64,000 nucleotides of DNA from Perognathus longimembris pacificus (Eukaryota > Chordata > Mammalia > Rodentia > Heteromyidae), in assembly GCF_023159225.1 (NCBI RefSeq), contig NC_063184.1:14311528-14375527 (forward strand). Direction: 5' to 3'. The notes under the pieces were generated by a model. That model searched no databases and had not been told where the DNA came from. It worked only from the letters and a program-made list of their open reading frames with translations. Below are positions 11,284 through 23,237 of this stretch, in pieces. Position 1 is the stretch's first letter. Every line of letters begins with the position of its first letter. The translations under genes and the position numbers were made by a program.

Positions 11284-11495
11284 AAGAAAAGCCACAGGGC
11301 TGGGGCTATAGCCTAGTGGCAAGAGTGCCTGCCTCGGATACACGAGGCCCTAGGTTCGATTCCCCAGCACCACATATACAGATATACAGAAAATGGCCAG
11401 AAGCGGCGCTGTGGCTCAAGTGGCAGAGTGCTAGCCTTGAGCGGGAAGAAGCCAGGGACAGTGCTCAGGCCCTGAGTCCAAGGCCCAGGACTGGC

Positions 11496-11533
<38 letters not shown>

Positions 11534-11542
11534 AAAGCCACA
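11284..11542 (+). repeat. Young IDL-Geo SINE
   Basis: AAGAAAAGCCACA at 11284-11296 is repeated at 11530-11542. The body has a small internal duplication in the linker between monomers ('atacagatatacag') that other copies lack, and a long poly(A) tail. Confidence 0.95.
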
Positions 11543-11707
11543 ATATTTTATAGTTTAATGTTTTGGAGGTTTTTAAAATCTCTTCTTTTTTAGAGAGCCC
11601 TTCCCCCACCAAGAATATCCACAATTCACTCGGTTACTATTTTGCTAATAAACATGGAATCATGTTGAATACCTTAATTATACATAAATGTTCATTTTCA
11701 GTTTAAA

Positions 11708-12050
11708 AAAATATTTGGCCAGGTAGCTCATGCCTGTACTCCTAGCTACTCAGAAGGCAGAGATCTGAGGATCATGGTTCAAAGCCAGCTGGGGCAAGAA
11801 AGTCCATGAGATTCTTATCACCAATTAATCACCAAAAAAGCCAAAAGTAGAATTGTGGCACAAATGGTAGAGAACTAGCCTTAAGAAAAAAAAAAAAAAA
11901 AAAGCTTAGGTATAGCTGCCAGGCCATGAGTTCAAGCCCCATGACCAGCACAAAAAAAAAGCGAGGGAGCTAGTGTAGCTGAAGTGGTAGAATCATTGCT
12001 TAGCCTGTGCAAGGCTATGTGTTCTGTCACCAGCATTCAAAAATTTAATA
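11708..12050 (+). repeat. Old B1-Geo SINE followed by an ID-like fragment
   Basis: The composite SINE runs from about 11708 to 11960. It is followed by a diverged tRNA-like piece ('gctagtgtagctgaagtgg'). Confidence 0.7.
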
Positions 12051-12084
12051 AAATCTGCATTGCTTTTGAATAAAAAGGTGTCAT

Positions 12085-12700
12085 ATACTTAAGTGTTGTG
12101 CCAATGATTAGAGATTGTAAATTATTTAACATTCACCATCATGACAGGCTTTCAAAGACATCAAGAGCCACTCCCCCAAAGCCTTTCCTGGTCCAGATTT
12201 TAGCACAGACCACTTCCTTGGCTTCCTGCCAGTTGGCCACAGCCAGACTTGTCAGAATGAAACTGCTCATGTTCAGGAAGAAGAAAAGCTCTGACAACCT
12301 ACCTTTCTTCTCTTTCAGCTCTCGAGAGCCCTGTTCAGTCACCACAGATCCTCCCCATCATCCGGGTACTGTGGAACTCCTGGTCCACCCTGTCGTCCAC
12401 TGTGATCTCCCTCCAAAAACCAAGTCAGGACTCTTAGAAGATGGAATGGGGATGGAAAGCCCTGGGCTTTCTCCCCTTGCCCTCGCACCCACACATGGCT
12501 ATAGCCAGGCCTATGAGTTTAGAGTTCCCTGTTCACTCAGGGCTCTCCGCTCTGCTGGCTATGAGCTGTGAGGGCAGAGTCCACATCTTATTTGTACTGG
12601 TGTCACTGGCCACTAGCCAAGCTCCTGGCCTTCGAAAGCCCTGCGTGGCTGCGGAATGAATATGTCAGCCCACACACTCTTCCGCCCACAGCCACTACAC
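12085..12700 (+). other. Unique DNA with a 157-codon open frame; probable L2-like end
   Basis: The open frame at 12098-12571 resembles no family I know and has no clear exon borders on both sides. At 12570-12660 the order 'gagggcagagtccacatctt', 'aagctcctggcc', 'ggaatgaatatg' resembles an old L2 3' end. I do not call a gene. Confidence 0.4.
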
Positions 12701-12824
12701 CTTTTCCCATGGCCCCTCAGATGCCGCCATCTGTAGGCAAAAATTGCATGAACCACAAATTCCAGGCCTCCAACTTTCATCTTAAGGGTGGTTTAATTTG
12801 TGTGACTGAATTCTCTTCTCTTTC

Positions 12825-13015
12825 TTCTTAATTTTTTATTGTTATTATAAAGGTGATGTACAGAGGGGGTACAGTGATGTGAGTCTGTGTAATGAGTACA
12901 TTTCTTTTTGGGCAACGTCACCCCTTCCCTTGATCTCTCCCCGTTTTTCCCTCCCGTCCCCACCCACAAGTTGTATGTATAGTTCCTTTTCAACAAAATG
13001 TCTAGTGGGTACCAC
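12825..13015 (-). repeat. L1 3'-end fragment, minus
   Basis: The order 'ttttattgttattataaagg', 'gtacagagggggtacag' and 'taatgagtacatttc' matches the L1 3' ends at 55554 and 53870. Confidence 0.7.
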
Positions 13016-13084
13016 TGCTGTTTTTTTCTTTAAATTTTATTTTTAAATTTGACCTATCTAATGGAAGGTGAGATATAGTGTAAG

Positions 13085-13545
13085 CTATTAAAAAAAATCA
13101 TAACCACTCAGCAGGCTGAGATCTGAGGATCAAGATTTGAAGACAGCCTAGGCAGAAATGTACATGAGATTCTTCATACCTCCAATTAACCAGCAAAAAA
13201 ATGCTAGAAGAGGGGCTGGGGATATGGCCTAGTGGCAAGAATGCTTGCCTCCTATACATGAAGCCCTGGGTTCAGTTCCCCAGCACACATATACAGAAAA
13301 CAGCCAGAAGTAGCCCTGTGGCTCAAGTGGCAGAGTGCTAGCCTTGAGCAAAAAGAAGCCAGGGACAGTGCTCAGACCCTGAGTACTAGGCCAGGACTGG
13401 CAAAAAAAAAAAAAATGCTAGAAGAAGAGGAGCTGTGGCTCCAGTGGTAGAGAGACCAGACTTGAGCAAAGCAAAAAAAAAAAGGGGGGTGGGGTGGGGA
13501 GAATTTAGGCCCTGAGTTCAAGCCCTGGTACTGGCATAAAATAAC
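13085..13545 (+). repeat. Old B1-Geo SINE split by a younger SINE
   Basis: The left part ends at 'ccagcaaaaaaatgctagaag'-type sequence near 13211 and resumes at 13411 with the same bases, continuing to 'gagttcaagccctggtact'. Confidence 0.85.
13195..13427 (+). repeat. IDL-Geo SINE nested in an older SINE
   Basis: The body is 13212-13410. The duplication AAAAAAATGCTAGAAGA lies at 13195-13211 and again ending at 13425. It carries several CpG-decay changes and a missing base in the linker, so it is older than the copies at 5074 or 11297. Confidence 0.88.
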
Positions 13546-13900
13546 TTAAACACAAGTCTTTGAGAATGATTGGGCTTTCCCCACTTGTTTTCTTTCATTC
13601 CTACCCACCTCAGCCACCATGTTGTGGAGAATGGTAAAGTGTAGACGGAAGCCACCCTTCTCCAGAGCTGAGAGATTCGGGTCTTAGTGCTGTCTAAATA
13701 TTGGCAGTGATCTGCACAGTCCTTCAGGAGCCAGGCCCAACTACCATCTCCCATGTGAGGTATGAGAAGTGAAACTCAGAGCTCCACCAGGTTAACAGCC
13801 ATGGGAGAGGAAGCAGGCAGTGTGGATCTGGGGACCATCCCTTAGCCATCATGCTAGGTTGCAACTACCTGTGATCTTGCGCTCATGTGGGTGCACATGG
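13546..13900. other. Unique DNA, nothing recognised
   Basis: The short reverse-strand frame here has no recognisable domain. Confidence 0.4.
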
Positions 13901-13904
13901 GTAA

Positions 13905-14210
13905 GTGTTGGTACTAGAGGTTGCACTCAGTGCCTCATGCTCTTGCTCAGAATTTTTGCTCATGGCTACTTGAACCATTCTACCCCTTGAACCACACTTC
14001 CAATCTCCAGCTTTATTTGGTGGTTCTAACCAGCAAAACTATCTTCCAGTAATTTTGAATCATGATCTTCAATTATGAGGTCTCAAGGGCTTTTCTGCCC
14101 AGCCCAGTTTAGAACTTAGATCCTCTAGGTCTCAAACCCTTAGACCCTCTTGGACCCTGCAGTCCTGATCAACCAGGACTATAGGTATGAGCCACTGCAC
14201 TGGGTGCTTG
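13905..14210 (-). repeat. Old B1-Geo SINE, minus, with internal insertion
   Basis: Reversed Geo starts with 'ggtactagaggttgcactca' and the B1 end 'gactataggtatgagccact' follows. The element is longer than usual and partly rearranged. Confidence 0.65.
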
Positions 14211-15010
14211 GGCTATTTTTACAATTAGCAATGTACTGTTTTTGTTTTATTTTCCCCTTTGCCTTAAAAACAGTGATTTCCTTTCCTGTGAGTCATTCTG
14301 AGGAGCAACTGAGAAATTGGGTACTCCCCCCACCGGCCCCCCCTTTCCCTCATCAGAGTTACCATAGAGGTGATATCTGCGTTGGCCCTATGAGGTTACA
14401 TGCTTCCAAACCTTAGCCAGGCCCCACCTTGTAACACATAGCCACCAACTAGGTCATCTGATGCCCTCCAGGGCTCAAGTGGATGTTTATCTTCCTTCTC
14501 AACCATGTAAAGAAGGGCACTTCCTGGAAATATTGAGGTTGGACATTTCATTGTAGTGAGGTGCTAGAAGTGTGTGAATCACTCCTGTTGCCTAGTAACA
14601 TGTTTGTTTGGCAAGGTGAAGGCAACTCAGTACAGGTAATCAGACCGTGGGGCAGATACTCAGCATGACTTCCTTCTACCATTAGACAGTTGATTTTGTG
14701 GTTAACATCTACCCTTTCCTACTGGTAGTACAGGGTCCTGAGGGCTTTCTGTTTAAGGCAGGAGAATTCCAAAGACACTGTGCTATGCAGAGAATCAGCA
14801 CCTTTGTGGATGAAATAAGAGCAAAATTACTTTTCCTACTGAGTTCTCAAGAAAACCTTTAAGACAAAAGGTGATTGTAAAACTCTTGTATAATGCATAA
14901 AGGATGTAGGAAGTGTTCACCCTCCCTGTAAAAATAAATCCGCATGTGCACTCATAGCTAATATGATGTATTCATAAACAGCACTGGGCCATGGTCATAG
15001 CCAAGAGACA
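14211..15010. other. Unique DNA, nothing recognised
   Basis: No supportable feature is found. Confidence 0.45.
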
Positions 15011-15014
15011 GAGT

Positions 15015-15256
15015 AGTTTCTTTTTTTTTCTTTTTCTGCCAGTCCTGGGGCTTGAAACTCTGGGCCTGGATGCTGTTCCAAGGCTCCTTTTGCTCAAGGC
15101 TAGCACTCTGCCACTTAAGTCATTGAGCCACTGTGATTAATTGGAGACAAAATTCTCATGGACTTCCTGCACAGACTGGCTTCAAACTATAATCCTCAGA
15201 TCTCAGCCTCCTGAGTAGCTAGGATTACAGGTGTGAGCCACCAGCGCTTGGCCAAG
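15015..15256 (-). repeat. Old B1-Geo SINE, minus
   Basis: It runs from 'tttctgccagtcctggggct' to 'gtgagccaccagcgcttggc'. The middle is intact ('ctcaaggctagcactctgcc'). Confidence 0.85.
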
Positions 15257-15720
15257 AGACAGATTTTTATATAGCAATGATTGATTTATTTCAAGAGCTA
15301 CATTTTAGGCTAGAAAAACCAATATAATTGTGTACAAACTTACTTTCTTACAGCAAGAATTGATGAGCACAGTCTAGGCAGCTTTAGGATCGAGGGGATT
15401 TACCCTCGAATAATGTAAGGAATGGAAAGAGATGGCACTGAGGGCTCAAGGTGACCTAACAAATTGCTGCCTTCAGATTTCAGATATCACGTGTAGCTGG
15501 GTCCCTGTAGAAGCTAAAAATCTATAATCGAACACTGAGGTTGCAGCTCATGTAAAGGCTCTAACAGAATAAGCTTGCCCCCTACTAGTCTATGGCACAA
15601 TCATTTTCCTAATCATTTCTGTGCATTAAATATTCAGAGGAGAAATGGTTTTTGGTTTTGTTTGCTCTCTCTGCACTATCTGAGAAGCTGGGAACAGGAG
15701 GATCACAATTCGAGGCAGAA
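15257..15720. other. Unique DNA, nothing recognised
   Basis: No feature is recognised. Confidence 0.45.
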
Positions 15721-15739
15721 AAGTTTACTAGACTCCTTC

Positions 15740-16055
15740 TCAACCTATAGTAGTGGCACGCACCTGTCGTCCCAAATTAGATGGGAGGTTTAGGTTGGGA
15801 GGATTATAATACCAGACCAGCATGGGCTTTGAAGTCATATTTGCACGGAGAGATGCTTGACGCAGAAGCACTGTTATGAGCAAGTATGGGAAGCCTAAAA
15901 GTGGGCAGAGTGCAGTCCAGGCTTGTCCCTGGGCAGGAAGTGAGACCTTATCCTAAAAATAACTGGTGGAAATCAGGGCTGGGTCATCAGTAGTGCATCA
16001 GCCTAGCAAGAATGAGGCCCCGAGTTCAAATCCTAGTACCGCACATACAAAATAA
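15740..16055 (+). repeat. Diverged B1-like monomer and ID-like monomer
   Basis: B1-like traces ('cacctgtcgtcccaaatta', 'gaccagcatggg') are followed at 15977-16055 by an ID-like unit with 'tagcaagaatgaggccccg' and 'gttcaaatcctagtaccgc'. Confidence 0.6.
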
Positions 16056-16074
16056 AGCTGTACATATATACCAG

Positions 16075-16845
16075 GCTGGAGGAGGAGGCATTTTGTTTTT
16101 GTGACTGTTATTTGGGTTTTTGTCTTTCTTTTCAGGGCTATTCTGTTAAAGACATCAGAACGATCTAACGCGTTACCTAAATGTTACCTATAATCCCTGT
16201 GGAAAATAAATCTAGGGTCCTAAATGAATTGAATGCTTTTGGATTACAGGATACAAAAATAACTTATAGAAAATTTTCCTCTTTCTTTATTCTCAGCAAA
16301 AAAAAAATCATTCTAATACTAGAACTTCAATATGCCTAATAGCCACAAGTACTACTAAAAATCAAGTAGAGAAAATGACATTTACTTTGCTTATGTTAGC
16401 TATGACAGGTATATAAATTTACTTAGCCATTTTCACCTTATAGATATGTTAAAACTTTATCTTTTCCCACATACTTTTCATTTTTGAAGAAATATACATT
16501 TAAAGGAGAGCAATCTTTTCTATGTCTAAAAAAAGCTTTAAAATTCTAAAGCTGGCTGATTGTAGGCTACAATTACTAGTAGGGAGGGGGAGGGGATAGA
16601 TATCCTCCAAAGCATTTTAAAGCTCTTCTTCTCATCTAAAGGAGGTTATTCCAGTGTAGGGTCTGAAGTTGACTAGGTGGAACTTCTAAAAACTTTTTCT
16701 TTGGTGGCTTGTGCTTACAGTCAGGGGAAAAAAAAGGTAAATTCTCTGGGTTTTCAGAGAATGCTTAGGTCTTGGGAATTAAATCATCAGGGGTCAGATG
16801 AGTACTGATATGGTAAACTTTCCTACGTATTTTTTTTAATTTTCC
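16075..16845. other. Unique AT-rich DNA, nothing recognised
   Basis: No feature is recognised. Confidence 0.5.
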
Positions 16846-16847
16846 CT

Positions 16848-17156
16848 TTCTTTATTTTCCTTCCTTCCATTCTTCCTTCCTTCTTCCCTCCCTCCCCCAC
16901 TTCTCTTTCTTCTTTTTTTTTTTTTTTTCTTTTTTGCAGGGCCTGGGCACTGTCCCTGAGCTGCTTTTTGCTCAAGGCTAGCACTCTACCACTTGAGCCA
17001 CAGCTCCACTTCTGGTTTTTAAGTAGTTAACTGGAGATAAGAGTCTCATGGGAACTTTTCTGCGGGGGCTGACTTCTGGCTTTGAACTGTGATCCTCAGA
17101 TCTCAGCCTCCTGAGTAGCTAAGGATTACAGGTATGCACCACTGGTATCTGGCTTT
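16848..17156 (-). repeat. Pyrimidine tract and old B1-Geo SINE, minus
   Basis: A CTTCC/CCTT-rich tract (16848-16935) borders the reversed SINE ('gcctgggcactgtccctgag' to 'ggattacaggtatgcaccac'). Confidence 0.8.
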
Positions 17157-17304
17157 TCTGTTTTTTTTTTTTTGTTTCTTTTAGGTCTGAAGTTCACACT
17201 GGAACTCATTACCTAACTGAGCTATGCCTCTAATTCCTCTCCTACATATAGTTAGGAGAAAAGGACACATTGTAAAAAAGTATATAGTTCACTATCATGT
17301 GGTC

Positions 17305-17533
17305 TGTGTATGTGTGTGTGTGTGTTTGTGTGTGTCTCTGTGTGTATGTATGGGCACTCTCCCTTAGCTTTGTGGCTCAAGGCTGGAATTCTATCACTTC
17401 AGCTAATGCTTCACTTCTGGCTTTTGGTGGTTGATTGGAGATGAGTCTTTAAAGAGGCTTTAAACCTTGAGCCACAGATCTCAGCCTCTTCAGTATCTAG
17501 GACTACAGGCAAGAGCCACTGGCACCAGGCTAG
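17305..17533 (-). repeat. TG repeat and old B1-Geo SINE, minus
   Basis: A (TG)n run at 17309-17345 replaces the poly(T) end of the reversed SINE, which ends 'caagagccactggcaccagg'. Confidence 0.75.
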
Positions 17534-17539
17534 TACGCC

Positions 17540-18155
17540 TAGTATATTTTACACTGTAAAAGGACTAACAAAAATTCACATTACTATTTCCTTGACTTGC
17601 ACAAAGGAATTCTGTAAAGATCAGCGAAACACTGGTGAACAGGCTGAGAGAGCATTGTGAAAGGCAGAATTTGAGCTGATTCTGCAAATCAGAAAAAAAG
17701 CAAAACAACTTACATTCTACTTGACAAGTAAGCCTTTCTTTTTCAAACTTAAGTTTTATCAATCTGGGCTGCTGTTTTGTTTGTTTTTCATTCTACAGTG
17801 GCCACAACTTAGAGTGTTGTATATACCAAATCAGGTTCTGGCTCTTGCTTTCCCTACATGAATTCACAGGCCATGTTGAAGGATTGATTTCTCCAGGATC
17901 TCTGAGAGTGCTAAATCTCTCCCACCTTCCTGACCCATCGGATTGATTGCTAAGGATACTTGGAAGCTTTTCTAAAGCTCACAAAAACCAGGATCTTGTT
18001 GTGGTCCTTGAAACACTGAACTGAGCACAGGCACACAGAATGCAGTCAGTAAGGACTGGTTGCATAAGTGGATTCCTTTCTTCACTGGGCTTCAGTGAGA
18101 TAGCTGCTACCAGTACGGATCTCAGTGGCCTTCTGGATTTGGCATTCCACCCACA
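17540..18155. other. Unique DNA, nothing recognised
   Basis: No supportable feature is found. Confidence 0.45.
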
Positions 18156-18157
18156 AT

Positions 18158-18378
18158 CCAGCAATGCTAGCTTCTCAGGAGGCTAAGATCTAAGGATCAC
18201 CATTTAAAGTGGTGAGGGACAAATCTTTGAGACTTATCTTCAATTAACCAGCAAAAAGCTAGAAGTGGTGGTATGGTTCAAGTGGTAGAACACCCACCTT
18301 GAGTGAAAAAAGCTGAAGTACAGTGCCTAGGTCCTGAGTTCAAACCAGCATCCAAAAAGGAAAAAAAAAAAAAAAGAT
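18158..18378 (+). repeat. Old B1-Geo SINE
   Basis: It starts near 'ccagcaatgctagcttctca', contains 'aattaaccagcaaaaagct' and ends at a 15-base A tail. Confidence 0.8.
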
Positions 18379-18585
18379 AATCCTTGGCATTCTTATTCTC
18401 AGCAATACAGGCAATCCAATTCCAGCAGCATTTCTAAATTTATCTTCAATTTTGCAGCCTAGAAAATGCTATGTGGAGCAATAAACTTTGACTATTCATA
18501 AAATTTTAGTGTTTAATTAACTTGAGATTAAAACTAATCTTTGCAAGCAAACACCACACTTACTAGTACCAATGGGAAAAAAAAA

Positions 18586-18783
18586 GATGGCTGGGAATGT
18601 GGCTTATTGGTAGCGTGCTTGCTTGAAGCCCCAAGTTGATTCCTCTTCAGTACCATATAAACAGAAAAAGCCGGAAGTGGAGCTGTGGTTCAAGTGGTAG
18701 AGCCCTAACCTGGAGCATAGAGAGGCTCAGAGATAGAGTCTAGGCCCTGAGTTCAAGCCCCAGGACTGGGGAAAAAAAAAAAT
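18586..18783 (+). repeat. Older ID-Geo SINE
   Basis: ID-like left part 'gctgggaatgtggcttattg', then Geo right part 'gagctgtggttcaagtgg' to 'gagttcaagccccaggact', then an A tail. Confidence 0.85.
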
Positions 18784-19029
18784 CATAGGCTCAAACGAGC
18801 TCTGGTTTTAAGGTTCCCAGAACTATAGTGAGAAAACCTTTCACCTTGGATTAGACAACTATCACAACAGAATAACTGTACCACTACTAACTTTGGGGAA
18901 GTGCTAAGCACACGCATGAATGACTGCTCTACCTCCTAAAGACTTTCCCAGCCACAAATCTTCTGCAGGCTACCCTGAAGTATTTAAAAGGCACAGTCTT
19001 GTGGCAATAGAACAGGCAGCTGGAAGTTT

Positions 19030-19400
19030 GAGTGTCCCCTCCCTCCATCCCTTCTTCCTCCCTTCCTCTCTTCCATTCCTTTTTCCTTTTCTCTTTCTTT
19101 TCCTTTTCTCCTTCCTTCATCTGTCCTTTCCTCTTCCCTCCCTTCCTTTCTTGCTAGTCCTCGAACTCTGATCTGGAGTGTTGTCCCTCAGCTCTTCTGC
19201 TCAAGTCTAGCACTCTACCATTGGAGCCACAGCTCCACTTTTGGATTTTTGTAGTTAACTGGAGATAACGAGTTTCACCAATACTTTCCTTAGCCCAGGC
19301 TGAGCCTTTCCTTCCCTGGGCTGGCTTTGAACTGTGATCCTCAGATCTCAGCCTCCTGAGTAGCTAGGATTGCAGGTGTGAGTCACCCATGACCAGATTG
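19030..19400 (-). repeat. Pyrimidine tract and old B1-Geo SINE, minus
   Basis: CCTT/TTCC-rich sequence (19035-19150) leads into a reversed SINE ending 'gctaggattgcaggtgtgag'. Open frames rich in P, S, L and F are translations of the tract. Confidence 0.8.
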
Positions 19401-19799
19401 CCACCTGTATGTATTTCTTTTGCTGTCATTTAAAAAACAAACTCAGCGAGGGAGGGAACAGGATCCTGAGGAGCTGAGCTAGACAGCTGAGATTCTCCTG
19501 AGGCTAAAATAAAAGTTCTGAGTTAAGGCATCTGGGCCATGCCCTCCCTGGGAAGGGAAGGCAGCAGATGTTGCTGGAGACAGGGACAGTCAACCTGGGT
19601 GGATGCAAGGTGTCCTCATGACACAGGCACCAGAGAACCCCAGCCTACCTTTGCAGATGCAGCCCAGTGAAACCCACGGTGGTCCTTACAGGAGGAGCTG
19701 GCACTCCGAGGCCTTCCAGATTCTTCCAGATTGTCTCTCAGAAGAGTGGTACAGGGCCAAGGTGTGAGGTCTAGGAAGGGCGAAAGTTTGGTTAGAAGG

Positions 19800-20025
19800 A
19801 TGTTTTGGTAAGCCAACTGAATAGGAAGCTTTGAGTTCAAGCCCCAGTACTACTGACAAAAAAAAAAAAAAGTAGCAGTATGTTAAACACACACACACAC
19901 ACACATCATCAACATCATCATCATCATTATCATCTTAAGTAGGATCACACCTGTAATCCTAGCTAATTAGAGGCAGATACAGGGAGCCTCAAGTTTGAGG
20001 CCAGCCTGGGTGAAGTCTGTGAGGC
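19800..20025 (+). repeat. Geo tail fragment, CA and ATC microsatellites, B1 fragment
   Basis: 'gagttcaagccccagtact' plus an A tail is followed by (AC)n at 19887-19905, (ATC)n at 19905-19933 and a B1-like fragment ('cacctgtaatcctagctaat'). Confidence 0.75.
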
Positions 20026-20815
20026 CCTGGCGACACTTGAGATTTCTTTGTCTCATTTCTTGCAATGCACTTTCTAGTAGGAAGCCAGAGCAGCGGGACA
20101 CACAAATGCATATGGACACACAAACACCTAGCACTGATGAGCTGGCTCTTTCCAGGAACACATTTACCCAGAATCCCTCAGTCCATCCTCCCTCGTATGT
20201 CCCACAGATGGCTGGAGTCAGAAGAGAAGACAGCGCCAGGTTTGTGAAAGAAATTCTCTCACATCCGGAGATGGCCCAAATACAGCCACAGAAAACCACT
20301 AAGTAACTCAACACGTTGAAAAGAATCTGTTAAGTTTAATGGACTTGAAAGCCATTATCTGGCAGAACAGCCACAGTGATCTCTAGGGATTAAACAACTT
20401 GGAAGAAAATTCCATTTGTCATAATCACCTTGGACTTTAAGCTGTTGTGGACTCAAACACGTTATTGTAAGCTGGTGAAACAATGGGTTTCCTTTAAAAG
20501 ATTGGTTTATAGAGAGCAAACTTTAGCTAATAAAGATCTTGGTTCCTTCAGACATTTCTATATGTCTATGGACTCTATGAGGAAGCTCAGCTTCCACGAC
20601 TCATCTAGAGTTCTATAAACAAGTCCTGTCCCAGAAATTAGCCCATTTTTCCTTTTCATCCAGCCAGTATACCCAGCATAGAGTGATCAAACCAGGCAAG
20701 TGCCATTTCATTACCTCAAACCTTTATTCCTACTTGGGCTTCTTCCAAAAAGTTCACAATTCTCCCTCCACATAGTAAGTTGTTGACTATAAACATGATA
20801 TCAATCTTCAATCTG
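20026..20815. other. Unique DNA, nothing recognised
   Basis: The 103-codon plus-strand frame at 19995-20306 begins inside the B1 fragment and has no recognisable domain. I do not call it. Confidence 0.45.
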
Positions 20816-20817
20816 TC

Positions 20818-21035
20818 AACTACTGTAAGCCTGCCTTCTCAGGAGGTTGAGATATGAGGATCATGGTTCAAAGCTAACCTGGGAAGGAAAGTTGGTGAGA
20901 CTCTCGTCTCCAATTAACAACCAAAAAGCCAGACATAGAGCCATGGCTCAAGTGGTAGAGCACTAGGCCTTAAAAAAAAATAAAAGCTAAGGAACAGCAC
21001 CCAGGCCTTGAGTTCAAACACCCCTCCCCCCCCAG
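20818..21035 (+). repeat. Old B1-Geo SINE
   Basis: 'tactgtaagcctgccttctc' at the start, 'gtctccaattaacaacc' in the middle and 'ccttgagttcaaacaccc' at the end. Confidence 0.78.
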
Positions 21036-21440
21036 ATTAAATTCTGGTGTGCCCTTAACACAGTTCAGTTGATGTGGAGAAGCTTGCCTTATGGTCAGTC
21101 AGTGTGTTGAAATCGTATAATTTACTCTCTCCCTGCCTTTGATTTTATGGAAGGAGATCCAACTCTCCAGCTGCATATGGTACCTCAAAAGAAAAGTAAA
21201 AGTCAATATGTTTAATTGAAGCACTTCAGTGGAAATTTGAGATTTGTTGAAAGGCAGCATATCTTTATTGGAAGTTAGGTGGCATTGTGGGAAAAAGGAA
21301 TCAAGCACCTCCAGGACAGCACTGGACTCTATGCATCAGAGCATGCATAGTTTTTCCTCTGATGAGGTCTCCTTGGAAACCATATGCTCATGGATGCACT
21401 ACTATATAAAAATGTATTTTCATCTTCTTTTTTTCCCATT
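21036..21440. other. Unique DNA, nothing recognised
   Basis: No feature is recognised. Confidence 0.45.
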
Positions 21441-21443
21441 TTG

Positions 21444-21665
21444 TACTAGTACTAGAGCTTGAATTCAGGGCCTGGGTATTGTTCCTTAGCTTTCTTGCTA
21501 AAGGCTGGCACTACTATTTGAGTTACACCTCTACTTCTGTTTTTTTTCGTGGTTAATTGGAGGTAAGATTCTCATGAACTTTCCTGCCAGGGCTGGCATT
21601 AAACCATGATTCTCATATCTCAGTCTCCTAGGGTTACAGGTGTGAGCCACCAGTGCCTGGATTCA
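21444..21665 (-). repeat. Old B1-Geo SINE, minus
   Basis: 'gtactagagcttgaattcag' through 'agggttacaggtgtgagcca', with a small loss around the B1 centre. Confidence 0.8.
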
Positions 21666-22700
21666 TTTTGATTTTTAATACATGTGGGGTATTGTTAAAG
21701 AAAATGGCAATAGGCTAACCCACTCCCAGCTCACTAAGCACTGCTTGCAGTTCTTAATTGCAAATTGGACAGTATTTGCAACTAACCTCGGCACATTCAC
21801 TTCTAAACAAAATCATGAGGCCCTGAATTAAATCCCCAGCATTGGAACCAAAAATAAATAAATAAAGTGGGTTGCTTTATAATAAAAAGATGAAATTAAA
21901 ATTCCCAAAATAAGTATCCAAATATCTACTACCATATTCAGCCTAGAAAAAAATGTTTCATGACAAGCACATAGTTTGTTTAATTCACTAAGGATTAAAA
22001 ACAGCAGACCTCATTTTCTGGGTGGTAACTATGTGTGTGGAGTGTGGTCCAGGTTGGTAAGCAAAATATTTGGTCTTGAGATCTTAAACATTCTCCTTTT
22101 CACAAGATGTTATTTGTGGTGTTGTACCACCAAGAAGCAAAGAAGGCAGCCTTGAAGATTAAATATAACATAATCATACAGTACATAAAAGTAAAATGTA
22201 CATGTTTACTGTGATGACTACTCTCTCATGAATAAATCCTGCGTTTGAAAATAGAAATAAGACAAAAAATGAAACAAACGATTTCCTTAAAAACATATGA
22301 AGTCATATAGAAGCAAATGTGGCCAGGGGCAGTGGGTATTAGCAAGGAACTGCCAAAAGGGGGACATTTGTTGGGGATAGGGAGTCTGCTCAGTGTATGT
22401 AGTAACATGATACCCACAAGAAGTGTGGCACATGCACCTGAGAACTTAGCAAAATGTACACATACTGGAGTAACTCACTATCTGCCCAGGAGGCTGCTTG
22501 ACTACTCCAGAGTTGCTAGATGAAGTGACGGTGATTATTTGGTTAGTAACCTATTTCTTCTGTCTGTCTCTCTCCCTCTCTCTGAGTCTCAATGCCTCTT
22601 TGTCTCTCTCTTTGTGTGTGTGCATGTGTTGTTCCTCTATCTCCCCGTCCTTGGACTCTGTCTCTCTTCACCCTTTTGTTGTTGTCCTTACTAAACAGTT
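21666..22700. other. Unique AT-rich DNA with a short CT-rich stretch
   Basis: A CT/TG-rich stretch lies at 22555-22625. An ID-like fragment ('atgaggccctgaattaaatc') lies at 21815-21870. Confidence 0.5.
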
Positions 22701-22703
22701 GTA

Positions 22704-22945
22704 AAGTCAGGCAGTGGCTCATACCTGTAGTCCTAATTACTCAGGAGGCTGAGAGCTGAGGATCATGGTCCAAAGCCAGCCTAGGTAGGAAAGTCTGTGA
22801 GACTCTCATCTCCAATCAACTCCCAGGAAATGGGAAGTGGAGCCATGGCTCCAAGTGGTAGAGCACTAGCTTTGAACCAAAGAGCTCAGGGATAGGGCTC
22901 AGGCTCTGAATTCAAGCTCCACCACTGACAAAAAAAAAAAAAAAG
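22704..22945 (+). repeat. Old B1-Geo SINE
   Basis: 'gtggctcatacctgtagtcc' to 'ctctgaattcaagctccacc', with an A tail. Confidence 0.85.
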
Positions 22946-22997
22946 TAGTCTATTTTAGCCTTCTCATTAGTCATTCTCAGCTTTCTTAGCTTGTGCA

Positions 22998-23230
22998 AGT
23001 TTTTTTTTTTTTTTTTTTTTTTGGCCAGTCCTGGGCCTTGGACTCAGGGCCTGAGCACTGTCCCTGGCTTCTTCCTGCTCAAGGCTAGCACTCTGCCACT
23101 TGAGCCACAGCGCCGCTTCTGGCCGTTTTCTGTATATGTGGTGCTGGGGAATCGAACCTAGGGCCTCGTGTATACGAGGCAGGCACTCTTGCCACTAGGC
23201 TATATCCCCAGCCCCTAAGTTTTTTTTTTT
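22998..23230 (-). repeat. Young IDL-Geo SINE, minus
   Basis: A T run, then a nearly unmutated reversed element ending 'atatccccagcccc'. 'AAGTTTTTT' flanks both ends as a likely target-site duplication. The hairpin loop differs by one base from the copy at 5074. Confidence 0.92.
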
Positions 23231-23237
23231 TTTTTTT

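Noticed and set aside
11190..11558. 122-codon frame with RGPRFDSPAPH-type sequence
   Set aside because: It runs through an IDL-Geo SINE. The same peptide recurs at other SINE copies such as 45174-45371.
12098..12571. 157-codon plus-strand frame
   Set aside because: No domain or matching splice signals were found, and the end falls in an L2-like relic. It is a borderline chance frame.
19995..20306. 103-codon plus-strand frame
   Set aside because: It begins in a B1 fragment, and no conserved domain or exon border is visible.
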